Below, one piece after another: positions 1-11,334 of a stretch of DNA of 64,000 bases (positions within the stretch are counted from its first letter, which is position 1; every line of letters starts with the position of its first letter). Source of the DNA: Solen grandis (taxonomy: Eukaryota > Mollusca > Bivalvia > Adapedonta > Solenidae); assembly GCA_021229015.1 (NCBI GenBank), contig CM037777.1:58807054-58871053 (forward strand), in the 5' to 3' direction. The position numbers and the translations under genes were made by a program. The notes under the pieces are model-generated. The model worked only from the letters and a program-made list of their open reading frames with translations, was not told where the DNA came from and searched no databases.

Positions 1-884
1 TGCGGGGTCATTTATCATCGTAGGGCTATGATTTGTACAATCTTGGTAATGGCCCATAAGATGATGCTACATACCAAATATCTAACTCTAGCCTAATGGA
101 TTCATAGAAGAAGATTTTTAAAGTTTTTTCTATATAACTCTATGTAAAACAAGTGACCCATGGTGCGGGGTCATTTATCACCATAGGGTCATGATTTGTA
201 CAATCTTGGTAATGAACCATAAGATGATGCTTCATACCAAATATCTAATCTCTATGCCTTATGGATTCATAGAAGAAGATTTTTAAACATTTTCCTATAT
301 AACTCTATGTAAAACAAGTGACCCCTGGTGCGGGGTCATTTATCACCGTAGGGCTATGATTTGTACAATCTTGGTAATGGCCCATAAGATGATGCTACAT
401 ACCAAATATCTAAGCTCTAGGCCTAATGGATTCATAGAAGAAGATTTTTAAAGATTTTCCTATATAACTCCATGTAAAACAAGTGACCCCTGGTGCGGGG
501 TCATTTATCACCGTAGGGCTATGATTTGTACAATCTTGGTAATGGCCCATAAGATGATGCTACATACCAAATATCTAAGCTCTAGGCCTTGCAGTTTTGC
601 AGAAGAAGATTTTCAAAGTTTGCATTTTTAAAATCTATTTTTAGCTCCTGTGACCTACTTTTTTAACCAATCTGAATAATTTGTACAACTTTGATAGAGG
701 CATCATAAGGATGATTCCTGTGAAGTTTGATCAAAATCCCTTCAGCGGTTCATGAGGAGATGTTGTTTAAAGCAAATTGTTGACGACGGACGCACGCACG
801 CACGCACGCACGGACGACGGACGACGGACAAAAGGCGATCACAATAGCTCACCATGAGCACGTTGTGCTCAGGTGAGCTAAAAA
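1..884 (+). mobile_element. hairpin-ended (pearl/HINE-like) element, 3' part, with 165-bp satellite
   Basis: Four units of a ~165-bp tandem repeat are visible (landmark GTGCGGGGTCATTTATCA near 160, 328 and 494). They are followed by a non-satellite tail with a (GCAC)n microsatellite at 787-812 and then a strong terminal hairpin at about 846-880: AGCTCACC and TGAGCAC pair with GTGCTCA and GGTGAGCT. The 5' end lies outside the window. The same element is complete at 22,261-23,823. A non-autonomous bivalve element with a central ~160-bp satellite matches the published description of 'pearl' elements; assignment to that family is inference. Confidence 0.7.
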
Positions 885-1037
885 TACTTCAAAACCTTCC
901 TTGAAACTAAAACCACTCCAGGATCGAAGGATTGTGAGAAGTACAAGAAGAAAAGCATGGAGGCAGGAGGTGTTCTCTACAAAAGGAAAAACCACCTCAT
1001 CATAAAAAAGATTAGTGCCATGAACCATAAGAAGTGA
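885..1037 (+). pseudogene. C-terminal coding fragment of the tandem PWWP-like gene (first unit)
   Basis: An open stretch of 50 codons ends in TGA at 1,035-1,037. It contains KTTPGSKDCEKY and LYKRKNHLIIKKISAMN, and is identical in reading to the third-unit copy at 23,824-23,976. An in-frame TAA sits directly upstream at the end of the hairpin element, so the frame cannot be read in from the left and no splice acceptor explains it. The P-G-S-K-D-C run followed by a basic C-terminus resembles the second half of a W-T-x-E-E ... P-G-K-x-x-C module that I recall from uncharacterised invertebrate proteins (unverified). The rest of this gene unit lies left of the window. Confidence 0.5.
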
Positions 1038-3165
1038 TCATACCCAATTTGATTTTTAGTGTTAAATCCTCATGCCTTAGTGATTTTAAGATTTTAGTAA
1101 ATGTAATCTCTTAAATGGAGATGAATGCACTTATGGAGGGCTGGTTAAAGTTGTCAGATATTTTAGAAATAGTTGTAAGCCAGATACATGGGTCTGATTG
1201 TGTACATTTGTAACGTGTGTCCATGAGATGTACATTTTCTTTGTCATCTGTTTCTTTGCATATTCATTTTTTTCAAGTTACTGGAAGACCAAACATTTAG
1301 ACTATGTTTTGCAAATGAATCATCTATGTTATTGCAGATGATCTTGGGGAGTTACTTCTGTTTTGGTAGTCATTTCACATCGAGTAGATGATGAAAATAT
1401 ATTCAGTTGAATTCACAAGGTAGTGAAGCACAAGGTAGTGAAGTATGTTTAAACATATTAGGATTATGGTTGAAAATAAAGTATTGTCTATTTAAAATTA
1501 CTAATAAAAAATTGTGTCAGTAGACTCTTTCTCTCGTAATCCTTATTTTATGTTCAAATAATCATTTGTAATACAAATTTTGCCACACTATTTTTTGTCT
1601 AAATAGGTTATTGAAAAGAACTTTACAACTTAACTTTTAGTATATATACTTGAGTTAAAGGCTTGTTTTGCTATTCTGTGACAATCTATTGTAATTTAGC
1701 TTATAAGAAGAGGTTCAAAATTTGTGATGGTCAGACCATTGTTTGAATATTGCACAAAAAAACCCCTGATATTTTCAATTTCTCAAAACTTGAAACTTAA
1801 TATTTCAAATACTTGATTATCATGAGAAGGGACATGTCTAAAAGCCATATATTTTCTTAAATTTGATCTCTTTTTATCTCTACTATTTGAAGAAATGAGA
1901 GCTAATGTAGTCAATTGTAGGTCAGCAATGGCCTTTCAGTTCTTGGTCCGATTTGCCTGCTTTAAAGCTCATTAATCATTCATGATATTGGCTTTGAAGT
2001 TGATTTATATGTTCAGGGGCATTAGATAACCAAGGAAGTTAACCTTTGACTAAATTAAATGCTAATTTTGGCTCATTTCTAACTTAGAAATGTTAATTAT
2101 TGGCCTTGTATCTCCATTCATTCATGGTATTTACGTGAAAGTTTGTTTAAAGGCACCAGACAACCCAGGTTAATAACCTTTGATAAATTTCATTACAATT
2201 TATGGGCCTTTTCATAAGAATTAAAAAAGAAAAACGTTCATGCTGAATTGGTATTGGTTTGGTTTGAAACATCTTTAAAATATTGAGGGGGACTATGCTA
2301 TCATGGAAGATACTGCTTCATTGAATATATTGCAAAATATAGCCCCCATTTTTAAGTTTGAAAAAAAATCTTTTAAGTTTTGCATGCAAGGAATTCAGTA
2401 ATGAGGAATAGGCTTGATTTAAAATTTCGGTATAGGATATGTTCAATGGTATCAAACTATAATGGTAGATAATTTTATGATACATGTTAAGCCTATTAGG
2501 GGCAATCTTTTACTTAAGACTATTTGGTAAATGTTTTGCATGCAATCTATTAGCATATCATATCTCAGAAGTTTATGGTATTCACTAGAATGCTTAGGAG
2601 ATGATAACTCTTGGAATATCTCTAATTGTGGCCCTTTTCTAACTAAGTTACTTGGTTCAAATTTGACATGCACAGTGTTTTTATGCCTCCGTTTACTAGG
2701 CATGAGATTGTTTTCAGAAATATTAATCATATATAGGGGTATCAGACTCATTACTATTACTGACTACTATTATTTGCAACTGTTGTTATATTCAGGACAT
2801 GCAAAAGACAAGAACTGTAATAGACCAACAAGCATTTTGAGTAGTTAAGCATGCTGTCCTCTGACACGTGCTGTCCTTGTTTTAATTCTTGATGTTGCTC
2901 TACGGAGCTTTTTGTAATTTTTATGTTTTGATATATGTGTTCAAGACTGAAAATAAAGGGGAAAAAAAATGGATTGTAAATTAGTTCATGTTTTCCTAAA
3001 CATCATATCTTCTGAAATAAAGTTAAAATAGTTAGAAATTAGATTTAAAGCAAACCACAGATTAAATTGATTATTGGTAAATTTTCTGTAGTGAGCTATT
3101 TATTTATCTTAGAAAGTGGCTAAGATTACTGATTTGATTTAAACCTGACCTGCATAAAGTGTTTT
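1038..3165 (+). other. putative 3' untranslated / downstream region with poly(A) signal
   Basis: This AT-rich stretch has no credible reading frame. An AATAAA hexamer at 2,952-2,957, just after a T-rich segment, is a plausible cleavage signal for the upstream gene unit. The region is nearly identical to 23,977-26,120 and, with many indels, to 13,529-15,670. Short frames on both strands around 2,452-2,848 overlap each other and show no family signature. Confidence 0.4.
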
Positions 3166-3167
3166 AG

Positions 3168-3536
3168 ACTTTCCCCACCATCAAGAACAATCTAAATGAC
3201 AGGGGAAAAAAACTGACTAGGCCAGAGTTTCCCTACCATCACGCACAATATATTGGATAGGGGGGAAAAAACTGACTGGTCCAGAATTTTCCTGACTTCA
3301 TGCTCAATCTACATGACAGGGGGGAAAAAACTGACTGGTCAAGAATTTCCCCACCATCACGCACACTAAATAGGATAGGGGGGGAAAAAACTGACTGGTC
3401 AAGACTTTCCCCACCATGAAGAACAATCAAAATGAGAGGGGGGGAAAAAACTGACTAGGCCAGAATTTCCCCACCATCAATACAATGTAAATGACAGGGG
3501 GGAAAAAACTGACTAGGCCAGAGTTTCCCTTTATTA
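3168..3536. repeat. GGGGAAAAAACTGAC tandem array (unit 0/1 junction)
   Basis: About six to seven degenerate units of ~50-60 bp each carry GGGGGGAAAAAACTGACT followed by CCAGAGTTTCCC or CAAGAATTTCCC and a CACCATCA stretch. The same array is longer at 15,680-16,435 and 26,130-26,850, and it separates one gene unit from the promoter of the next. Confidence 0.85.
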
Positions 3537-3579
3537 AGGCCAGCGACGGGGGATATTGCTGTCCTTTGAACTGCTTGTC

Positions 3580-4009
3580 TTATTTAATTCCCCCGACGCG
3601 AAGCCGGCGGAGGGGGGTTTATAGGAATGCCCTCCGTCCGTCCGTCGTCAGTGCGTTCACACGAATGATACAATCTCGGACTTTTTATGTGTATAAATCG
3701 ACGCTGCTGCAACACTTTTTTAATGTGGGGATAGTGCACAATGCTAATCCAATTTTTTTTTCCGCCAGAATGCCCCTGTGCGACTCCCGATCAAATGTCA
3801 AGACGCACAGTGATTGTCCAGTTTTGTGTCCACATTTTATGTCCATGTCTATCGGTAGTGACTTAGAAGCGTTAAATGTGTTCACCATGCGAAATTTATG
3901 TGTGTTTTTATTTTGACCAATCCCGGGACGTAAGGAAGTAACATAGTAAACCAATCAGGATTGCGCATTGCTGAATGATTAAGTGAGCATGCGCACACTT
4001 TCGGGTCTG
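3580..4009 (+). promoter_or_regulatory. TATA-less promoter with CCAAT and NRF1-like sites (second unit)
   Basis: A local rise in CpG stands out from the AT-rich surroundings. CCAATCA at 3,951-3,957 is followed by TTGCGCATTGC at 3,961 and GCATGCGCA at 3,987-3,995, the core of an NRF1-type site; a second CCAAT lies at 3,917. No TATA box is seen. About 110 bp downstream is an exon end with a consensus donor, which fits a transcription start near 4,010. The same motifs recur in order at 16,761-16,803. The promoter assignment is inference from motif order and conservation between copies. Confidence 0.5.
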
Positions 4010-4107
4010 TTTTGTACAGAGACACACATGTGTGGACCGACAAGGTTATCCGTAAATCTCGTGAATGACACAGTCTCTCGGGCCTCTACAAGAATTTAGC
4101 AGAAAAG
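4010..4107 (+). other. probable non-coding first exon (second unit)
   Basis: The segment after the CCAAT/NRF1 cluster ends in AGAAAAG followed by the consensus donor GTAAGT at 4,108. It has no long reading frame, so it is read as 5' UTR. The sister copy is at about 16,815-16,916 with the same donor. The start is set only by distance from the promoter motifs. Confidence 0.4.
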
Positions 4108-5569
4108 GTAAGTTTTCATTTAATTTCTGTCGAATCTGATTAACTTGTGATAAAATTGTAAATCATTGTCGTGATCGCAATCACGCATGTAACTGCGCAG
4201 GAATTCAACATAGCACTGGAGGGCGGCGCCGCCTCCTGCACACGACTTGAATGGGATGCTACTAGTGATGCTTCCAATATCGCATTCTCTATCGTAAATC
4301 GTATTTATTTCACTATCCCCATGAATAAAAGAAAAAAAATATTCTATGAATCTAATTTACATATTATGATCGTTTTTATTCAATTGTACGACGGATATTT
4401 TTGCAGCTACATATGTTCACGATCGATGGAATACAGGTCAATTCGTTAACCTAACCAATTCGTAACCTATAGTTTTTTGGCGATTCGTAATATTTTAAGG
4501 GGTACTTACAAACAACTTATAAAATGATTTCTTTAACTTGTTTTTCTTTTTTATGGCAAGTATGTTAAAATTTATGTAGATAAAATTTTGTTTAGTGCAA
4601 GCAGTCTATTTTGTAGATAACCTTGGTTCACAAAGGTCAATCTTGAACAAGTCCACTATTCAATACAGAAAGGAAGTCCTGCCATAATAAGGTTATAATA
4701 GAAATGGAGACCTGAATTTTATTGTGCAAAATTATTTTTTTCATATTTTTGTGCTTGTGATTTTTTCTATTTTTTTGGAAATTCTTTTTTTTTGTTCAAG
4801 ATGATAAGGAATTCTTAGTCGATCTGGGATAGGTTCTATGGGTATGAATGGTTGTATGGTCACCACTCAAATAACTAATGTAAGTACATTGATTCAATAC
4901 CAACATACTGCATCTTTGTCAATGTAAAGCAGGTTCTGGGATAGGCAACATCCTTTTCACTGTATTAAGGCACAGTAAAAAAGAAACAAATAATCTTTGA
5001 CATCTTAAATGCACACTCGCTGAGGACAAAAAAATACACGTAGATATTATAGACACAGATGAAATGGACAAAAAAAGACACAACTGACAGACAGAATTTT
5101 ACCACATGTTTTTTTTTTTAATTAGTATTATTTTATTCTATTTTGACCCTGACGTTTTATTCAAGATTCAAAAGTTAATATTTGTGAAATTTCAAGTGTC
5201 AAAATCCTGACTCCTGTGTAATAAAAAAAAAAAAAATATAAAAAAGGTGGAAAAGGATAAAAATAAAAAATTAAAATAAAATAATATAAAATAAAAAAGG
5301 GCCCATTGTGAGATTAGTGGGGAGGAGAAATCAGATGGATGAGTTAATTCGAGCCCTGTCAATGTTACAAGTATTATTATCAGTATTAATACGCGTCTGG
5401 CAATTACAGGCATAGTAGGTATTCTGTTTTTCTTGGTTTAAAATGCACTCTCAGATCATATCCGTGTCTGCCAACTAAGGGGATTATTTATCATAACATC
5501 AATTGTATATAGATGTAATAAACAATCAATACCTAAATTGTGATTGATCAAATGTATTGCTGAGAATAT
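4108..5569 (+). other. intron-like AT-rich sequence, no gene recognised
   Basis: It begins at a GTAAGT donor and holds T- and A-homopolymers. The acceptor-like AACTGCGCAG at 4,191-4,200 corresponds to 17,001-17,010 in the next unit, but the ATG seen there (AAGATGGCGGC) is scrambled here. Nothing else is recognised. Confidence 0.4.
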
Positions 5570-6780
5570 CAATAATTGATGTTTTAAGCGATTTTAATAC
5601 TAGCAAAAAAGAAGACATGTCTTTGCCAAGGTAAATGGAGAAAATTAAAAAAATGCTGATTCTCAAGAGAAAAAAAAGGCCTGTTAGAGAAAAAAGACAA
5701 AATGGCATAGACAATAAGACACAAATGCGATGGACAAGACAACACTTGTATTTCATGAAGGAACATAAGCCAAAAACACAAAATACATTTAGAAAAAGCC
5801 CAATGAGCTGGGACAAAAGACCATCATGTATTTCATGACGAAATGTGATCCTTTAAGAGCCAAAAAAGACAAGCTTGTTTGAGGCCAAAGACAAAAGATA
5901 ATTGACAAAAGTCCCAAATGAGATGGACAAAAGGACACTATATATTTTCATAAAGTAAATGTTGATTCATGAGAGACCCCAAAAAAGACCACGATGTTAA
6001 GGTCAAAAGCACAAAATAAATATGGACAAAAAGTTCTTAAATGACTGAACAAAAGCGACAATGGATTTCTACATGTAAATGCTGATTCTTGAAAAAGAAA
6101 GAAAAAAAAGACAGCCATGTTTAAGGTCCAAAGACCCAAATGGCATGGACAAAAGACACGCATGTATTCATGGAAGTCATTGCTGATTCTTGAAGAAAAA
6201 AAAAAAAGGACACACATGTTTAAGGTCAAAAGATCAAATGACTGGACTAAAAAGTCCCAACATGGCCATCGGACCAACAAGACAAATGTCATGTATGGAG
6301 TAAATGCATATTCTTGAAGAGAGAGAAAAAAAGACACAATGCTTTAGTCAAAAGACACAATGACATGGACAAAAAGTCCCAACTGATATGGACAAAAAGA
6401 ACACAAAGTATTTCATGAAGTAAATGTGATTCTTGAAAGAGGTTAATAATAAAGGCCACACATGATTAAGGTCGAAAGCCACAATGACATGGACATAACG
6501 ACCCAAATGGCATGGACAAAAGACACACATGTATGGAGAAAATGCTTATTATGAAGGAGAGAGAAAAAAAAGGCACACATGCATAAGGTCAAAAAAGACA
6601 CAAATGACATGGACAAAAAGTCCCAATGGCATGGACAAAAAGACAACCTGTTTGTATCGAAGTAAATGCTGATTCTTTAAGAGAGTTAAAATAGTAGACA
6701 CACATGCTTCAAGTTCAATAAGCACTATGATTCGGACACAAAAAGTCCCCAACTAGCATGGACAAAAAGAGGGAACATGT
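5570..6780. repeat. GACAAA-rich intronic satellite (second unit)
   Basis: A degenerate tandem repeat of roughly 110-120 bp contains recurrent AAATGGCATGGACAAAA, AAGTCCCAAATG, CACACATG and GTAAATGCTGATTCTTGA. The sister copy at 18,240-19,060 is cleaner. The many apparent reading frames on both strands are by-products of the repeat. Confidence 0.8.
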
Positions 6781-6971
6781 ATTTTAAAATAAGTAGGAGC
6801 TTTTCCGATTAATTTTTTCCTGTAATGAAAATGCCATAACATGAACACCATGAACCAAAATTTCAATTAGATTCATTTATTTATATGTTTAGTTGGTGTC
6901 TAAGACTGGTTTTAGAGAAAGTTGTATGACAATTTAATAGTTTCAAAACAATTCTTATTTTGATTTTACTG

Positions 6972-7094
6972 TCACATGGAGGACAACATTTATGGGCAAG
7001 ATTGCCGGGACTGAGTACAAAGTAAAAATGGCCAGTTCTTGTCGTCAAAATTGAAGGGCCCATGCTATGTCTTCTGAGAGCTGACAATGCCAAA
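6972..7094 (+). pseudogene. PWWP-like exon, error-laden copy (second unit)
   Basis: This matches the exon at 19,244-19,369 along its length but with several single-base gains and losses: the acceptor reads CTG rather than CAG, and the frame breaks after the equivalent of the N-I-Y-W segment. The donor GTATGT at 7,095 is intact. Because the whole surrounding stretch shows the same indel density, the breaks are more likely sequencing error than true pseudogene lesions. Confidence 0.45.
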
Positions 7095-7212
7095 GTATGT
7101 TTTGGACAGTGGTTAGTGATATGTTGTTTGAGTGTGTAAACATGATTAGGCTCACACGATAAATGTACAGTTGGAGCAGGAGATCTTTCACCTGTTACAG
7201 TCTTGAAACCCC

Positions 7213-7763
7213 TTTTAGCTCATTGAAGCAATACATGCTTATGGTGAGCTCTTTTGATCTCTTTTGTCCTCATTGTATTGTGCAAGAGTGTCATCAAACT
7301 TTTTTGGGTTGTTAAACTTAGAGGCAATAATTATCCAATCTTCCATGAACCTTTATCATCAGTGTTCGTCTCCATTACTCTTGGACCATTTGAAACTTGG
7401 GCTATGCTAGTGCTTAAACTTGATTCTGAAGGACCTCCAGACTGAGATGGTTTTCAAGGCCATTTTTTAGCCTACAAGTTGGTACCGCGTCGTATGGATT
7501 GGGTGAAGGGACATAAAAAAAAAAATAAAATTAAACAATTACAAATTTAAAACTAAAAAATTTAAATAATATATAATATAATTCAAAATATAATATACCT
7601 AAGAATAAAATAAGTTAATAAATATTTTTAAACAAAAATAATCATAAAAAAAAAAAAAAATAAAAAAGAAAAAAAAAAAAAAAAAAAAAAAATAATAATT
7701 AAAAAAAAAAAAAATAAAAAAGACTTAAAAAAAAAAAAAAAAATAATCTCAAAATATAAAAAA

Positions 7764-7804
<41 letters not shown>

Positions 7805-8325
7805 GTATGGACAAAAAAAAAAAAAAACAACTTAATAAAAAAGATAAAAAAAACAAAAAAAAAAAAAAAAAAAATATAAAAAAAAGAAACAAAAAAAAAA
7901 AAAAACTAATAAAAAAAAAAAATAAACATAATAAAAAAAAAAAAACAAAAACCAAAAATAAACAAAAAAAAAAAACAAACAAAAAAAAAAAAAACATATA
8001 AATATATATAAGATAAAAAGTAAAATGATAAAAATATCAACAAAATATCTATATTCAAAATATAAATCATAAAATATAAAATAACAATAAATCATAATAT
8101 AAATAATATAATATATTTAAATATATTAAATATAATATAAAAATATAATATAAAAATAATATAATAAATTAAACATAAATAAATATAATATATTTTAATA
8201 AAATATCAATAAAATATTTTAAATATAAATAAATTCTATAATAAATAATAAAAATTAATAAATCATTTAACATTAAATTCTGTAACCATGTACTCGATGA
8301 GCGATATAGGGGCCATAATGGCCTC
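7213..8325 (-). mobile_element. short hairpin-ended element interrupted by an A-rich tract
   Basis: The left end TTTTAGCTCATTGAAGCA and the right end GCGATATAGGGGCCATAATGGCC are those of the ~315-bp element at 19,484-19,799. Here an A-rich tract of about 770 bp separates the homologous left part (to about 7,470) from the right part (from about 8,279). Confidence 0.65.
7512..8278. repeat. anomalous A-rich low-complexity tract
   Basis: This is almost pure A with scattered T and rare C or G; the second half is ATAAATATAA-like. It is absent at the corresponding point of the sister copy (between 19,745 and 19,750). The lysine- or phenylalanine-rich reading frames in it have no meaning. It may be a sequencing artefact or a genuine low-complexity insertion. 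Confidence 0.85.
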
Positions 8326-8329
8326 TTGA

Positions 8330-10224
8330 TTTTACACACCTGATTTAAGGCCAATATTTTTACTTTACAAGCAGAAGGATTTCAAATTTATTTATTCTAA
8401 CATCTAAATGATGACGAATTCATGCGGATAGTTGTTTAAAACCGTACTTTCCTGGATAATTACAGTATTATGCAATTATAAGAAATTGATGTAATGAAAG
8501 TACCTTGACCTGTGAGAGCCTTTCGCCATTAATGCAAAGAGATGTGTATTGCCTAATCAGTGTGAGATTGACATCTTGAGCAATTCAGGACGGTTAATAG
8601 TCTGAAAACCAAAGGGCCTTGGTACAATATATAAAAATGGGTTCTACTAAAATTCTGACAGTTTGAGTCCTAGGCAAAAATATGCCTAAAAAAGCAATCC
8701 CCACATTGTCCTACAGGAAATGACAGTAAAAACAAGTTGTATCTATCATTAGCGTCCCAGGACCTCAACAATTCATATAATAGTGAGGAACCATGTTAGG
8801 CAAATTTTATATAGTTTTGTTTATATTTGTTAGAACCCAGATGAAAAAAGTGTGAAAACCTGTGGAATCATATCAAAAGTGTATGAAAACCCTTAAAAGA
8901 TGAAATAGACTAGATTCGCTTATACATATAAATTCCTTCCATCCAAATTATAGCTTCCGAATTTATTTTCGGTAAAGAATTGAGAAATTTTGCAATTCTT
9001 TTTTTTATAGACCTTCTTTACTATTAATTGTCCTTGGTAATCAGAAAGTCATAGAGAAATATCCAATTTTATTTAAAAGCTTTACTGAAAGCTCTTAGTA
9101 TGCCAGAATTTCATAATTGCATGCCTTTCCAAAGTCTCAGAAATTTGTCTTATAAATGTTTTGTTTTGTTCTGCTGTTTCTTTTTCTGATTGTTTAGACT
9201 CACAATTTTAAGATGTCAAGACATTTTTTGTTTTACAAAATGGCAGGGCTCGCCTCTGTTTCAGGGGAACCAGTACCTGTACCTTTAGGAACTGGAGTAT
9301 TCATGTCATTTTCTCTATTTGGGTGAAAAAATTTTTTTTGGGCAATTTTGCTGTACATATGCTATGATATAAGTGAAAATCACAGAAGTTCCTGTTTTGT
9401 CGTTTTTTATTAGTGTAAATTTAAATGAAATCAAATGGTAAACAACATCAATTTAAAAAAAGACTTACTTGTTATTTCATGACGTTACATTTCCTTTCAT
9501 TTTGTAGTAGGATTTTTCTAGTAAAATGGGGGAAAAACATACCTTTTAGCCAGGGCTTTTACTTGTACTAAACAAAGGAGACGAGAGCTGAAATGTTACA
9601 TCACTTGATTTTGAATTTTTTTAAAATCGTGTCATAAAGAGAAGACAAACAATACATATGCTTTTCTTATTCACGTTCTGGGCTTGTAATTATACAAAAG
9701 GCGACTTGTTTGGGGTCTGGCATTGTAACTTCCCAAGTCAATTGGCCATAAATCCAGAATCCATTGCTGTCCATTAAAACATTCATTTTTGAAAATCTAT
9801 CGTTAATTAACCCTTTCCCTAATAGAAGACTCTATGAAAAGATAAGCTACACAGCATAAAACAGATCAGCACGCGAGTTGATCACGTTTTAGCTGTTGCT
9901 GCTCCTTAGTGATCTGTAATGAGGTATTTACAATTAATTTGGTTAAGTTTAAACTGTTGATTTGCGATCAAGCTTTATGTGAGACCTATGAGGGTCGTCA
10001 AATATGAGTCTGCATAAGCGAAAAGGTTTAAAGGAGCACAGCATTGTGTGATTTCAGTGAAAAACGTTACCTTAATTTTTTTTATGTTTTATACAAGTTT
10101 TAAAAATTATTAATCTAACGTTTTCAGTCACATCCAACATACACAATGTTTAGGATTCCATTACCTTTTATATTAGAAAAAAAAGAACTTCTAAATAATA
10201 AATCAAAAATCATTATATGTAGAG
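8330..10224 (+). other. intron-like sequence of the second unit, no gene recognised
   Basis: It aligns through most of its length with 19,800-21,573. About 90 bp near 8,940-9,040 is missing from the sister copy. No splice-bounded reading frame is apparent. Confidence 0.4.
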
Positions 10225-10970
10225 CTCATTTGAAAGAAAGGCAAAACTTCTGGCTGCTTTTTATGCACGATATATACTGGGCATGCCAGATTGGACAACG
10301 CAACCCAGACCTGCGGATGCAGAATGAAAACCCAGTTGAAAACATGGACCGCACTTGCAGAGTGAGGAGATACACACCAGACTGATGATGAGAATGACAA
10401 AGGATGAAAACAATAAATAGCACATTGCAGAGAGAGGAGATACACCACCAGGACTAATGTGAGAAGGACACCAGGTTGAAAACAATAATAACCACATGCA
10501 GATTGAAGAGATACACCCACCATACTGATGATGAGAAAGACAACCAGGTTGAAGACAATAATAGCCACCTTGAACAGTGAGGAGATACACCACCGACTGA
10601 TGGGATGGAAGGACAACCAGGATGAAAACAATAATAACACATGCAGATGAGGAGAACACCACCAGACTGTGATGAGGAAGGAACTTATTCAACAGGTTGA
10701 AAACCTCATAATAGCATCCAGCAGAGTGAGGAGATCCACCACCAGATGATTGATGCGAATGACAACCAGGTTGATAGACAATAATAGCACATGCAGAGTG
10801 AGGAGATTCACCACCAGACTGATGATGAGAAGGAACACCAGGTTGAAACCAATAATAGCACCTGAACAGTGAGGAGATCACCACAGACTGATGATGAGGA
10901 AGACAACCAGGATGAAGACAATAATAGCACCCATTGAACATTGAGGAGATACACCAACCCGACTGATGTT
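10225..10970 (+). CDS. acidic 24-residue-repeat exon, error-laden copy with ~9 repeats
   Basis: This is the same exon as 21,574-21,884 but with about nine ~72-bp units instead of three, judged from nine recurrences of ACCAGGTTGAAAAC or a close variant between 10,330 and 10,915. Indels break the frame repeatedly, so no continuous translation is available. The unit encodes a Gln-Thr-Asp-Asp-Glu-rich repeat in the sister copy. Because the period is a multiple of three, gain or loss of whole units keeps the frame. The extra units are too numerous to be base-calling noise. Confidence 0.5.
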
Positions 10971-11245
10971 GTAGATATGATTTCCTTTAATGTGTCCAGT
11001 ATCTGTCTATTTAGGAACAGCAAATACTAATATAGTGTAAAAAAATCTTATAATTAGAGGCCTGGAATTGTACTTTGACATTAAAAAAGTGTTACAAAAG
11101 AGTGTATTCTGCAGAATTTATTTATTTCAGCAATACTCACTTGTTAAATAGCTAAGAGGTAAATTCCTGACTGGTAAAAGTGCATTCCAAAATAAATGAA
11201 TGCTATGACAATAATTCTGTACTTTAAAGTGGCAATTTGGACAAG
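10971..11245 (+). other. intron between acidic and basic exons (second unit)
   Basis: It starts with GTAGAT directly after the last repeat and ends in an AAG that corresponds to the CAG acceptor of the sister copy at 22,166. No other content was recognised. Confidence 0.4.
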
Positions 11246-11334
11246 GATGATGGAGCCGATGAAGAGGAGTGTCGGCAATAAGACGCAGGCTGTGGACCAG
11301 ACAGAAATGGACAAAAGATGAAGAAGTGACTTAA
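11246..11334 (+). pseudogene. basic/NLS-like exon up to element insertion (second unit)
   Basis: This noisy copy of 22,167-22,260 reads, in pieces, an acidic start, an R-R-x-x-x-T-R-Q-K-W-T segment and D-E-E. The A-run before GATGAAGAAG is four long here and five in the third unit; four keeps the downstream frame open into D-E-E-D-E-L-K. The hairpin element begins immediately afterwards. Confidence 0.4.

Noticed and set aside
2452..2848. Opposed reading frames of ~100 codons, repeated at 25,414-25,801
   Set aside because: Duplicated only because the unit is duplicated. They overlap each other, lack family similarity and lie in the putative 3' UTR.
5526..6752. Many Phe/Cys-rich minus-strand frames
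   Set aside because: Created by the GACAAA-rich satellite read in reverse.
7749..8095. Lys-rich (plus) and Phe-rich (minus) reading frames
   Set aside because: By-products of a near-pure A/T tract, probably a read artefact.
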